64,000 nucleotides of DNA from Purpureocillium takamizusanense (Eukaryota > Ascomycota > Sordariomycetes > Hypocreales > Ophiocordycipitaceae): positions 496,001 through 560,000 of the forward strand of contig NC_063073.1 in NCBI RefSeq assembly GCF_022605165.1, given 5' to 3'. The notes beneath the pieces were generated by a model. That model was not told the DNA's origin and made no database searches. It saw only the letters and a list, made by a program, of their open reading frames with translations. Positions 30,962-43,153 of the stretch are shown here, in pieces. The position numbers and the translations under genes are program-made. Every line of letters begins with the position of its first letter. Position 1 is the first letter of the stretch.

Positions 30962-31412
30962 GGTGACGGCCGGGGGTCTCGGGCCGGGTCAGCTCGGACG
31001 GGGCGGGAGCGGCGGCGTGTCGTCTGTCTGTCAATGCTGCTGCGATCGGGGCGAAACGACGATGGAGTTGGGTCGGGAATGATGAGACGGTGGGAGGAGG
31101 ACGAGAGCTTCATCTGAAAGCAGCCCAAAAATCCCGGGCTTGGTCCGTGCACCTGCCTGCACGCCTGCCGTCGTCGCAGCTCCCGCGCCGAAGATGGAAC
31201 GAAGTGGGGTGGGTGGCTGACTTCACAGTCGCGCGCCCGCTCACGCGAAGTACTGCTCCCTACTACCATTGCCTACGAGGTACGTACGACGGGCCGAGGA
31301 AGCCGCCAGCCAGCTCCCTCGGCCGGGCGCATCTTCACCTCAAAACCATCGACCGACCTATTCAACCCCCCTTTTACAAACACCCTTCTTTCCCCCAAAA
31401 TTCTCAGTCATC
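30962..31412. other. Divergent promoter between mgr3 and dap1
   Basis: About 450 bp shared by two divergently transcribed genes whose products act in mitochondria or with heme. A GTACGTACG word occurs near 31280. No gene is visible. Confidence 0.6.
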
Positions 31413-32480
31413 ATGGCCGGCAAGTTTGAGCCCAAGGTTCCTGTGAACCTGAATCCGCCCAAGGACGACCCCATTACCCTCGACGAGCTGGCCAAGGCAA
31501 CCGGTACGCGCCTCCCCGCCCCCCCCCCCCAATGTTCCCTCCTTTCCCCCAAGCGGATTCTTCCCTTCATCAACGAAGCTCTGCCCCGCCATGGCCCCCG
31601 GCCACCGACGCTGAACGTCTCCGGGCACGTGCTATGATGACGCTGCCGCCGCCGTCAACGCCGCGAGAAGTCAGAGCCAACCTGAACAGTTCAACCTCAC
31701 CCAGTGAAACAGGATGAGAGTTGCGCCCCCCTCCCCCCCCCGGGTGGGTGATTGCGTGGACGGAGACAGGCGCGCCCTTGGGACCGAGGAAAGAAACTCT
31801 CTCTCCAGACCTCGGGGGCGGAGGTTGCGTGTGCTCGGCAAGGCGGAGGCGTCGGGCGAGGCTCGCCATCTCCCCCACCTCCACAACCGACGTCACAGAC
31901 CGGGGAGCATTGGCAGAAAGCTTGAGAAATGTCACTGATTCGGATGATGATAGGCGTCGATGGCGGCAAGTGCTATGTTGCTATCAAGGTTTGTCGTCCG
32001 CGGTTCCGCGCGCACTCGCTCACTGATGCAGGCTGGAAGCTAACTACTGCATCTCGCAGGGCAAGGTCTACGACGTGACGGGCAACAAGGCATACCAGCC
32101 TGGAGGCTCATATCACGGTACGTCTTCAGCCACACGGGCATCCTCTCATCTACACAAAACACTTTCACATTCATTCACCTTCCTTTCTGCTCTCTCTCCA
32201 CCTTGATTGGCTTCTTTCCGAAAACAAGAGAGCCAGGCGGCAGGGCGCAAGGCAGACACGACGTGCTAGCTAACAAAACATTGGCTGCCCCCATAAAGTC
32301 TTCGCCGGTAAGGACGCCTCACGCGCTCTCGGCAAGACGTCCACCAAGCCCGAGGACGTTCAGGCTGATTGGAGCGACCTGGACGACAAGGAAAAGGGCG
32401 TCCTTGAGGACTGGGTCACCTTCTTCTCCAAGCGCTACAACATCGTCGGCGTGGTCGAGGGAGCGACCAACTTGGGGTGA
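31413..32480 (+). CDS. dap1: Dap1/MAPR-like cytochrome b5-fold heme protein
   Basis: Four exons: 31413-31503, 31954-31988 (35 nt), 32060-32117 and 32299-32480, with introns of 450, 71 and 181 bp; 121 residues, frame closes. Exon-joined sequence contains ITLDELAKATG, then GVDGGKCYVAIKGKVYDVTG, NKAYQPGGSYHVFAGKDASR and LGKTSTKP, the cytochrome b5-like heme/steroid-binding fold of the Dap1/membrane-associated progesterone receptor family. Tyrosines (CYVAI, KVYDV, GGSYH) rather than histidines are the likely heme ligands in this family. Dap1 stabilises cytochrome P450 enzymes of sterol synthesis. Unlike yeast Dap1 there is no N-terminal membrane segment, so this may be a soluble paralogue. Intron 1 is unusually long for this window. 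Confidence 0.9.
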
Positions 32481-33674
32481 CTAGGACATCATCGCCTCTA
32501 AAAAACATAATAAAAAAGAAACTGGCGAAAAACTCCTCTCCGCTCTCCATGTTCTCCCTCCTGCTTTGCTCTGTGGCAACTTTCGCGTGTGCCCTGTGCC
32601 TCCCTCACATCATTGTCGTGGTTGCTGCTGTTATTTTCGGTGCTCTTGTTGCGTACGGATATGCGCCTGCGTGCCTCCCCCCCTACGCAGCTCGTCTGTC
32701 CGTCCGGCCAAGCCTTGGGCCATATCCTACTACGTGCCCTGCCGCTGAGATTTCGCACCATACGTCGTACACGCACGCCCGCCCGGGAGGACCACTCTGC
32801 AGGCTCACAGGGCTCCGGCATGTGCTCGGCGCCGGGCGGACGGGTCAGCCTCGGGAGTACGTGTACACGTACGTATACGTATATTGCGCGCATGGTGCAC
32901 GAAGTACAGACGCCGCGCCGCTCCTCCTCCTCGCCGGGGCCGTCGTCGATACATTGCATATTCCCGGTGGTGGAGGGGGGGCTGCATGGTCACGTTGGGT
33001 ACTTTGTGCTCCCGTTCTGATCTCTGTCCCACCCCCCAAGACACACACACACTTGTATGTCACGACACGCCCGTCCGCGCGGAAAGATGTTATTATTATC
33101 ATGACTTCGTTTACATTAGTGCCTTACCTATGACGAGCTACGTACATAGTAGGTACGTACCTAGGTAGGCACCTACCAGGTGCACTGCGCCGCAGCGGTC
33201 ATGTGTCTGCCTGCGGCAACCGCGGCGGCAGTCAGCAGCAACGGCAGCGGCAGCGGCAGGCAAGCAGCGCAAAGAAAGTAGTAGCCCCCAATCTCTCAAG
33301 CCCTTGCTTGATTCGAGACACGTCTTTTTGGCCGCGCGCGCCCCTACCCTATCCTCGGCTGCTTGCTCCCGGTGTCCTGTCCTGTCCTCGGACCCGGCGG
33401 GCTTCACCCAACGACGTCACTCGGCATATGAGACGACGTGCTGCCGTTGCTGCCGCTGGTGGTGGTGGTCATTCCATGTACTGCCCTCGACCCATTCAAT
33501 CTGACATGCATAGGAAGGTACATACATACATACTCGACATGCCATGCAGGTGCTCACCAACATGCTCCCTCCCCCTTCTAATCTTCAATTCTTTTGTTTT
33601 CCTTTCGCATCATCGCCTCACTCCCCTACACTGCCCTGCCCGCGGCACGATCCGCCCCGCAGCGGCAGAGACAT

Positions 33675-33678
<4 letters not shown>

Positions 33679-33723
<45 letters not shown>

Positions 33724-33730
33724 GTATGTA
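33679..33730. repeat. (TA)16 followed by (TGTA)5 compound microsatellite
   Basis: Perfect TA dinucleotide run directly followed by TGTA tetranucleotide units. Confidence 0.95.
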
Positions 33731-36700
33731 TTAGCGACAGGCATTTGTCTTTCTTCTCGCAGTGATGCCCCGAACCTCACGCCCCGGACACCCCCCATCC
33801 ATCATGGGTCAGGCACCAACGACAGTAAAAAAGAAGCCCCCAAGACACACCTCCTACGTGCTTCCACGTCTAGTCCAAAGGGAAAGGGGAAGGGAAGCAG
33901 ATTGGCTTGGCACGGCAACTTGCATGAGCAAACTCTCCGCCAGCGTGAAACTCGTCTCCCGCCCGCCCCCGATCCTGGCATTTCGGAGAAATAATAACGT
34001 TAGTACCCATGGAGGGCCATGACTGCTGCAGAACCGCCCTCCCCGTTCTTCCTCTCGCCGTCCGGCTTGCTCGCCTCAGTCAGTGAAACGCGGGCCCCCA
34101 AACCGAGTTTGGTGGGAAGTAGGAAGAGAAGGGGGGGGGGTTGGCTGGGGAAGGGTTCTGCCTGTCACAAGCCCCCCGTCATCCGCCGAGAGCAGCCTTG
34201 TCTTGGTCTGCCCGTGACGTCGCCGCATCGACGCGCGCGCCCTGCAGGGTTGTGCTACTACTACGTACTGCACCGGGCGGACCATCTCGGTGGCTTCCAG
34301 AACGTGGTACGCGTCTCAACCCACCCCCCGTGAGACCCAAGATGAGACCTGCCTTCATTTTCCTCCCACATGCACATGCGCGTGTGCGTTTGCTTGGCCC
34401 CAAGATTTGAACTTGGTATAATGCAAACGAACCCGCTCGTCGGGCGTTTCTGTTTGCTGAGCATGACTTTGTTTGCGGACGACACGGAGCCACCAGCCAG
34501 CATGTGAGGCTTCAGAAGCGGGAATGAGGCCAATTATTAGTCTATCCAGAGAAAAATCCAGTCTATGATCCCAAGGAAGAGCACAGCCTACCACCCGGCC
34601 GTGTAACAATCCGCTGCCGAAAACAATCCATCAACCCCGTGACGGTCTGTTCTGACCACACTCCCCAACCAAGGCTTGATGAACACGCAGGAAGGGCCTG
34701 TGCAACTACTGCCCGGCGACGTTCTGTGTCTGCACCTGCGCGATGCAGTCATCGCACAGTCTTGCCTGTGGCCACGAGCTGCGCAGGACTTGGACCCCGT
34801 AGCATCGGTGGTTGGGGTCGTTGCGTGCAAAGTGGCAGTGCCATTTGAGCCGGAAGACGGAGTGATTGCATGCAAAGAGAAACTCGTCCCAGTCGCACAT
34901 TGTGGTGTATAAACCGCTTCAGCCCGTCTACCCGCTTGGCACTCGGGAGCTTGATGTCAGCTAAGCACATTTCTCGGCACCGGTGAGTAAGGCTGGCAGC
35001 AATGCGGACCTGGACCGTGATCGTTTGCCGTAGAGGCACCAAAGTTTGCTCGCACCAGACCGGGAGCGAACGAGCGGGATTTGCAGGGTTGTGAAGCCGT
35101 CGTCGTCGGTGCTGTTTGATGCCAAGGAGGGCATCGATAAACCCGATCGAGGGCATTTATAAAGTTGCCACGGCCCAACAGCTCGCATCAAGCCCACTCT
35201 TCAAGAGAAACAAGCCATGATGATACAGAAGAAAGACAGCCATCCTAGTACTATGATGCACAGCGCACGGTGCTTCTGGCAAACGAGCCTAGTAGTCCAG
35301 CAACACAAGCGAGAAGCGCCGACGACATCACTCACCGACAAGCACTGCGGGGAGATACATCGATGACAGCTCGCAGAACAGAATAGCGAGAGTCGTTTCG
35401 GCTATTGAGCCCCACGCGGATTCCCTTGAGATGGATGGAGCCTGGCCGTCGCGACACGGGGAGTTGCTTTCACCAGTGGCTGGACCAGCAAGGATGCGTC
35501 CACAAGGGAGTCATTCAAGAAGCGAAGGATCCAATGGGGCCAAGAAAGGAGTCCTCGAGAAGTTACCTTGGGGACTTCTGGGACGAGAGGCGGATTAGCT
35601 AGCGAGCCGACGACCCAAGAACTTCATCACTATGTGAAGCATATAAACAGCACTAGAAACGCAAAAGTGTGCCAATCGACCTTGGGTTGAGAACCACGCT
35701 CTTCAGCAATGTTTTCAACTCTCCATCCGAGCCATCCACCACTCGGGTCTCGACATGACCTTGTCATCTTACTAATGACGAATCTCGGTAACCTGTAACT
35801 GTCAGGCTCATGACCAATTCGCGTCTCGGACGTCAGGAAGTCCGAAGGAGAAGCGAGACCAGGGGAGGAGGGTTCGGGAAGGCTGCGCGCATTCAGCCGC
35901 CGCACGCCGGTTGCCGTCATCGAGTCGAGCCTGACAGGATTCCATGCCTAGAGATCACGCAGCATCTTTCTCTGGCGGAGGCCCCTCACCTCGAGGCCTG
36001 TCTCGAGTGGGTGGCAGCTCCGGATCGAATACGCAGCCTGCTTGCAGGGCACTAGTCCTCCCGAGCATAGCCACTTGGTCAATAGTATCCTGGATGCCCA
36101 AATTTTGGGGGTGAGTTGGTGGAGGTGAGAGAACATGGCAGTCGGGTGTGTGCCTTGGCTGGGCCCGACAGTAATAGGGGTCGGTCGTACCAAGACTTGG
36201 GAGCGAAGCGGAAGCCAGGGTAGTCACCCCGCGTCGCCGGGTCTCCCAGCCTCGGAATCCCGTCCTTGTCAACGAGGTGAGTGGGCGGAGGCGCACAAGC
36301 AAACAATCAAGGAGACTTGATGTGCGCCGACGGTATCGACGGGTGCAGCCACCCAGCCCAGCATGAGGAGAGAATGCCGGCCGGGTGGTGCAAAGAGAGA
36401 AGAGCAGCCGCGGGGTGGGGAAGAGGGTCGTCGCGCCGCAGATGGCTGATGCAGGTATGCAAGGCACTGACTGGCGTTGCAGGGGTGGTGGTGGTGGTGG
36501 TGACGGATGCAGTGCGTACGATACAATTGAGTAGGTGCGTCGACGTTGGGCAGACGGGAGGGAGGCAGGCCGAACGCTCCAGCACCTGTCCATGCATGGA
36601 TCGATCCCCCCCACGCATCAAGAAGAGTGTGATGCTCTTAGGTGAGCACTGTAAAGGACGTACCGAGCGTTGTAACGTGCTCGGTACCGTACGAGGTAGA

Positions 36701-38086
36701 GGTTAGTACTAAGGAACCCTGAGTAGATGGCTGTGTTTTTGTGTGTCGCACAAGCACAACAAGGCAACTGCCCCTCCAGGCTGCCTCGCTGCTGCCTTGC
36801 CCAGAGTCGAACTTGCATCTTCTCACCGACACCCACCCCGGGCGACTGCGGAAGGAGCACCGCACAGCTCGTGACCAGGCGTCGTCTGATTGGCCACAAC
36901 CACACCGAACTCACTTGAAAGTGAGGCGAACCACGTCGGCTGTGGTTCGCCGGCCCAACAACAATGGCCGACGCCATCGTCGTCAACGTTGCCTCTCTCT
37001 CTCTCTCTCTCGCCCTCTCGTGCTTGCTCTTGTCGCCGGTGTCAGCCTCCTTTTCTTTTCCCGGACGACTCTGGTCCGCCCGTTGTTCCATCCAGCAGCC
37101 GTGTCTGGTCTGCGCCAGCCAGGCGTTGCTCTTGTCCATTGATTCATCCTTCACTCGCTCACTCAGCCGCCGCGGAGTGGGTGCTCCTCCTGTCCACTGC
37201 CCCCGTCACGTCAAGTCACGTCACGCCCAACCGCCGTGCACTGATCAAGTTGGCAAATCATCAAGCAAGCAAGCGACCTTGGAAGCAAGCACGCACGCAC
37301 GTACGCAGGCAAGCTTGACGCCGTGCGACCCAGCCAAACTCTCCGCCCACTCGGGCATTCATCCAGTACCGCCGCCCGCCCGCCCGCCCGCCCGCCAGCC
37401 TTCCTGTCCTGTCCTGTGCACCGGACTGACAAACAAGGACCGTCACCTGCCGCACCTCGTGAGCATCCCTCGACAGCGGCGGTCCCCGGCTCTTCCCCAC
37501 TGAGCTGTCTGTCTCTGCTTGCTGCGCGTCTGGTCGACTCCACGAGCCACCCGCTCTTCACCGAATCGACGGCCACCTGCGGCAGTGGCTTCAGTGACAC
37601 CCACCACCGCTCGCGAACGCACCACTCGCGAACCATCTTGACTCCCCATGTTCCGTTGAGCCCCTTTCCCCTCCGCGTTGGCCCTACGGTACAGCCCTTC
37701 AACTGGACGTCGTCGTGGCGTTCTTCTCGTCAGGTGCTGTCTCTACTCTCGACTTGCTGTGACAGTATCAGCGTCTGGTGTCCTCGTGCACACCGCTCGT
37801 TACTCGAGTCTTCGACCCAGATTCTTTTGCACAGCTGTCAACTCCACGACGCCCTGTTCCACTGCTGCGGCCACATATTTCGGTGCATGACACCCCCCCT
37901 TTCCCCATTCAGCCGTTTAGCTGCTTGCGCCCTATGAGCCTGAGCCCGCTACTTGCGTGTTGCGTCCCGACCTACGTAGGGCTAACTTGGCACTCGGCTG
38001 TGGTGTCCAATTTTGTGCCAACTCTCCATCATTTGACAGGACTACAATCTCTCTCTCTTCCGTGCGGCTCTTTCCTTCGGCCAGCC

Positions 38087-38093
38087 TTATAAG
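38087..38093 (+). promoter_or_regulatory. Possible TATA element of the first C2H2 gene
   Basis: TTATAAG about 290 bp upstream of the ATG at 38380. Position and sequence are plausible but weak evidence. Confidence 0.3.
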
Positions 38094-38379
38094 CCCGCCT
38101 CGCCTCACTTTGCCTGACGTCTCCTGCATGTCCGCTCTTGGAAGGGTTAGCATCTCTACACCAATACGACAACATTGCAACAGGCAACGGCCGTGAAATC
38201 ACTAAATTGCCTGCTCACAGCCCGGATGCACTCGTCATCTGCTTCCTGCCGCGCTGCCAACCTCCGGACGTCGCTGCCGTGAGTCACTGGACACTGCAGG
38301 GAGCCAAGATCCGCCGTCGATGATAATACACACCAAGCCTCTGTGAACAACGTCAAGTTTATCGTTTAGGACCGATACT

Positions 38380-40857
38380 ATGGATCATCCGTACTTGCAA
38401 TACCCCCCGAGCGCGATCCCGGGTGAGCATACTGGATATGCGGAGCCATGGCCCCTACATATTTTCTCCGCTGCACCCCGAAAGAGTGAGCCATGGAATG
38501 GACTTTTGCAAGCACCGTCTCCGAGTGACCAGCATGGCCAATACATCTCATCCGGGCAATATCCTCATGACCACAGCTTCACGGACTATCGAAGCGCCGC
38601 CTCTCCATCTGTTTGTTCCTCTCAGCTGCCCGGTGACTCGGGATACGGAGGTAGTCGCGCCACGTATAGCATCGCTAGCGCGTCTATACACGGAGATGAC
38701 TCGGCACTCGATTTGAACATCGGAAAGGCCATGGGTGGGTGTCAACTCGACCCAGCCCAGGATGTACTCGCTACCCGGGTGACGTCCCGCGCACCCGGCG
38801 GAAAGTTGGTGTGCACGGAATGTTCCACAACGGTCAAGAGTCAGGGCGAACTTAAGTGAGTTTTGCGTGCCTCTTCTCCGACTGTTTGCTCACTACCAGA
38901 CAGGAAACATATGCAGCGGCATTTGAAGGCTCACAAATGTCCTTATCCGGATTGTGTCAAAGGTCAACGAGGCTTCAGCACTTCCAACGACCTTGTGCGC
39001 CACAAGAGATCGGTACATGGAGAGCATGCGCTTCCGGGACGGTCATTCGTCTGCCCTCATTGTAATTCGGGCAGCAGAAGCCCCAAGATCTGGCCCAGGG
39101 CAGATAATTTCCGATCACATCTTCAACGCGCCCATGGCATCCGAATGAGCGCCGACGACGATCATAAGGAATATATCTATCGGTACGTTGATATGACCCG
39201 CAGAATGTCGCTAGACTGATGTCCTGCTAGGCCACCGGAGGACAAGATGAACCTCGAGGGAGTTGGTAGCTTTCACGTGACTGGAACCGAACGGCCACCG
39301 TACTTGCAGGGCTCTCCCGTTTCTTCGGATCAATCGACGTCTTTGGATCATCAATTTCGAGACGAGCAACTCATCTCCCTACAAGAGTCCTCCATGGGTA
39401 TTGATCCTTCGATCTTCCGGAGCCCCGATCTAGTCAGGCCCACGACTACTTCTAACACCGACAACGACAATGGGCTCGTAGAGCCCATAGCCGAAGCGGG
39501 CAGCCTGGATACCCAGTCTATCGGAGAATACGATTTGCAGACTTCTCCAGGTTTCGAAATGGACTCTCCAGAGTATGACGGACCGGCCGGTATCGGCCAT
39601 GCTACAGACACGCCGGCACCAACCCTCCCTGAGCCGTTGGAAAAGCCATCGCCGCAGCCAGAGCGACATGAGCTAAGCGTAACCCGCTTAGGACCCAGTG
39701 AGTGTACCCTACCTGGCGTCGAGGACCACAGAGCCGACTTGGCACTTCCGCAGCGGTGCAACGGCGGCCCGCAGTTCAGCGCCATCATGGAACTTTTCAA
39801 ATCAAAGGCCCACGGTGCCTATCGCGATAGAGAGGAAATCATCAGGCTCCTCACAGCGGTACCTACGGAGGATCTCCAGACTGCGCTCCGGGCTCGCCAA
39901 GATGCGGGGGATACCTGCCAGAGTGATGATGATCTTAGCACCCGCGCCGGATGCCGTGACTGTGGGAAGACCTTTAGCCGGCTGTGCGAATTGAAGTAAG
40001 TCCCCCAGTATACTAAAGGAAGTTGTCGATGCTCATCACATGCACCAGAAAGCACATGAAGAGACACCAGAAGCCGTACGGCTGTACTTTTAAGCAATGC
40101 TCTAAGAGATTCGGGAGCAAAAACGATTGGAAGAGGCACGAGAGCAGCCAGCACTATGAGTTGGAGACGTGGAACTGTGACAAGCCTGGCTGCAAAAAAA
40201 CGTGCCAGCGGAGAGAGAGCTTCAAAAACCACCTGCAGAAGGACCACGACGTGAAAGACACTGAAGAGATAGAGCAACTGCTGGAGAAGTGTCGGATGGG
40301 CCGCCACTGCGGCCCACGATTCTGGTGCGGGTTCTGTGTCGATGTCATTGAGATCACTGCCATCGATCGAGGGGGCAACTCGTGGACCAAGCGCTGCGAC
40401 CATATCGACAATCATCTATTCGGCAAAGAGGGTCTGGAGAAATATGACATCTCAAAATGGAAACATCAAGAAGACTTGGACGACACGGTCAGAGAGAACG
40501 TCGACGACATTCTGGCCGTGCCCGACAAGTGCACAGCCGCGGGATCTGGCGCCAAAAAGCGCAAAAGCAGCGACAACATTGATGAACGGCCATCGAAGAA
40601 GCCTTCATACATGTGGCAATGCGTGAGTAACCTGAAATTTGGCCCCTGTGGACCGCTATGCTAACAGTTCCCTACAGTGCATTTGTGACACGACCATGAA
40701 CTTAAAGACGTCGCCCTCTTGCGTTGGATGCGAACACGTGCGTTGCGCAACGAACTGTATGATTGAGCAGGTCGAGTCCAGCAATGATGAGGTGGTTGCC
40801 ATGGAAGTGGAGGTCGAGGGGACGGCGGTCGCGGGAGACGACATGCCACGGACATGA
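38380..40857 (+). CDS. C2H2 zinc-finger protein with a C-terminal Cys-rich module (five exons)
   Basis: Exons 38380-38855, 38904-39182, 39231-39995, 40049-40622 and 40678-40857; introns of 48, 48, 53 and 55 bp; 757 residues, frame closes at every junction. Finger 1 is created by splicing (CTECSTTVKSQGELKKHMQRH); then CPYPDCVKGQRGFSTSNDLV-type and CPHCNSGS...RSHLQRAH fingers. A second set follows a long Ser/Pro/acidic linker: CRDCGKTFSRLCELKKHMKRH (again split by an intron at the same LK position), YGCTFKQCSKRFGSKNDWKRH and WNCDKPGCKK...SFKNHLQKDH. The C-terminus has CCICDTTMNLKTSPSCVGCEHVRC, a likely zinc-binding module typical of a fungal protein group. A nuclear DNA- or RNA-binding regulator is likely; target unknown. 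KKRKSS near 700 is a probable nuclear signal. Related to the gene at 47574. Confidence 0.87.
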
Positions 40858-42942
40858 GATTACGACGAAAACGACATCAAGGACAGCCATGACGAGCACA
40901 TTGTATTCTCTCTACCGCATACCATTCTCGGGGGGGATTTGTAATACGGTCGGTTATAGAGTGTCACTGGACTACGCTGGGCGAGTGTGTTGTTGGCTAT
41001 TATTACACGTTGATTTGCGTATTCTACTGTCGAGACTTGTCTGTCCCCCTATGTGACGATGACAGGCAGCAAAATAGCCCGTGACCTGGTCTGGACGAGT
41101 CTGCACATCAGCGCAACTGGCCGGGCGCCATTGCACAGTAAACCCCATCGCCGGCGGGCTTGTAGACACGCATTGGGGCCAAGACCGTCGGCCAACCCGA
41201 TGCTTCAGCTCAAAGTAGACCCAAGGGGGCCGTCCATCATCTCCTGCGTCACATCGGCCCCCTCCCCTCCCCTTTCCTTTCCCCCCTCTCCCTCTCTCCT
41301 CCTCGCGCCTCAGCGGCTGGCAACACCCCCGGTCCAGCCACAGGCCGACGAGGTGTATCGGCTTACTCGTTGCGGTCGCGCGGTGATTGTTCAGCTGCGG
41401 CTCGATACACGCGTCGAAACGACCACCGCCTTCAGGAGAAGACGGCTGAACCAGAGTGTCGGGTCAAGATGCGAGGCTGCGCGCACCTTGCTGGTCTGGT
41501 CTGACTGGGCCCAGCCGGTGATCCAGCCTTGCGCGACTGGGACCGGGTCTTGCGCTGGTCTCGTGCACAAGGCATGCTGACGGGGGCAGGGAAGGCCCAA
41601 AGGGCATAACCTACGGTGTGTGGATCCGTTATTGGAGTACGTAGTGGTACTCGATGACGGCTTGTCCTTTCCGTACGTGCGTTCCCGCGGTCCAAGACCA
41701 TCGATTGGTGTGACGTTTCTATTCTCCAGAATGTCTCATAGGCGAGGGGCTACGGGGGCCGGATGCTGCGGCGGCAGCGGCAGCGGCAGCAGCAAAAGCC
41801 GTCCAAAGCATGCAACAGATCGCGGGTGAGCCGGTCGACGCGGAGTGCCCGGCGTGCCTCGACGCTCCGTACAAGTTTTCCCGCGGCGGCAAACGCGCCA
41901 CGACGCTACTTCCTAGCATCCATCATCTTATTTTGGACGTCGACTGCAGCTGTTGCTGGCTAGATTCTGCGCGGTTGAGGTCATCCCCTCCAGGCCGCAG
42001 TAGGTACGTTGGACGCCTGTGCTCCTGTTGATGATTGCTATTTTAATGATTTCGTCAATCTCGCACCGTTTCCAGGAACCAAGTGTCGCCCATGCAAGAC
42101 ATGCATGGGCGAAGAGGGTTCAGTGCCAGACTTGGGGGTCGAGCGACGGTCGGTCATTGAGTCAGCGAGCGGAGGTGGCTGTTGGCCGAATTGCACGCAG
42201 CGGCTTCTGGGACCGATCAAAAAATGGCCAGCTACGGGCGCTTGTTGATCAGCGACTACTAGACAGTAGGGTCATGCTGTGCGACGTCGCGTTGTCCGAT
42301 GACGCAGTGGTCGTAGGGGCGCCCATTCAGGGCATTTGGAAGTCTGGGACAGAGATGGGGAACCCTTCGTACTGCGTCTTGCGTCTCTGTACTCTCTATC
42401 CGTACCTCATAGGTGAGCGCGGCAAGGCGGTCGCCGGTCAGAATGAAGGCTCCAGGTGTTGTTCCGTCGATCTTGGTATATAGCCTTTCCAACCTGAGAT
42501 AGTAAAGTCGGGCGTCTGGGAATGCCAACCCTCTTTCACGGCATGCGTGCCACAACTCTAACAGCACGGCGAACCGGCCCCCGCTTCCCCTCCTTGTGTA
42601 CCGTCCGCCTCGACGCCGTCGCATGAGCCTACGGGGAGACAGATGGCACACGCCTGCCGTCTGTAGCTTGTAGTTGGTATTTCAACCGGTGAAGGGCCCG
42701 CTGGTCGAAGGCAGCCACCGTTGCAACGGCCGACAATGGCGAGAAGGAGCTAGGCCACGAAAACGGGCCAACAACTTGGCTGACGCTGCGTCAGGCGAAG
42801 AGTCGAACGAAAGATTTTGGCAACGGGCCCACAATCTTCGAGTCGACAATCACCGCGGACCAAATTAGGATGCGTACACGGCGGCGAAAAGGGTGCCCGC
42901 CGGCCGTTGTTGTAGGGCGTGTATGTATGTATGTGTGTATGT

Positions 42943-42943
<1 letters not shown>

Positions 42944-42984
<41 letters not shown>
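42944..42984. repeat. (GT)20 microsatellite
   Basis: About 20 GT units, preceded by GTAT units from about 42920. Confidence 0.95.
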
Positions 42985-42985
<1 letters not shown>

Positions 42986-43104
42986 TGTGTCGTTTCGTTG
43001 GTGGCTGGAGATGCTCGACGTCTGATCCCCGTCCGAGGGCCGCCGACATGGCCTCTGCGGATGCTATTACCATGATCAATTCTCAGTTTGGCACAATGCG
43101 AGCG

Positions 43105-43153
43105 AGCGTGCGTGCGTGCGTGCTTGCTTGCTTGCTTGCTTGTCTGCTTGCTT
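43105..43153. repeat. GCGT/GCTT tetranucleotide repeat
   Basis: Successive GCGT units change to GCTT units, suggesting a point change spread by slippage. Confidence 0.9.

Larger units (their letters stand above)
32481..38379. other. Gene-poor region upstream of the first C2H2 gene
   Basis: About 5.9 kb with no gene I can support. Contents: a GGTACGTACC/CCTAGG motif patch (33142-33180), (TA)n(TGTA)n at 33679-33730, GAGAG/CTCTC tracts, CCCGC repeats (37374-37396), and long chance frames on both strands. One of these (36964-37503 plus) starts with a signal-peptide-like stretch, but that is produced by a CT repeat. The last 1-2 kb is CT-rich and probably the promoter and 5' UTR of the C2H2 gene. 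Confidence 0.5.

Noticed and set aside
34400..34416. T-arm-like CCAAG-TTCAAAT-CTTGG stem and loop on the minus strand
   Set aside because: No matching acceptor 5' strand, D-arm or anticodon arm is present at the right distance; judged a chance hairpin.
36964..37503. 179-codon frame starting with a signal-peptide-like segment
   Set aside because: The hydrophobic run is the translation of a CT repeat (SLSLSL). The remainder is low complexity and matches nothing I know.
42259..42651. 130-codon minus-strand frame with a moderately protein-like stretch
   Set aside because: No recognisable family, no intron or start-context support, in a region where chance frames of this size are common.
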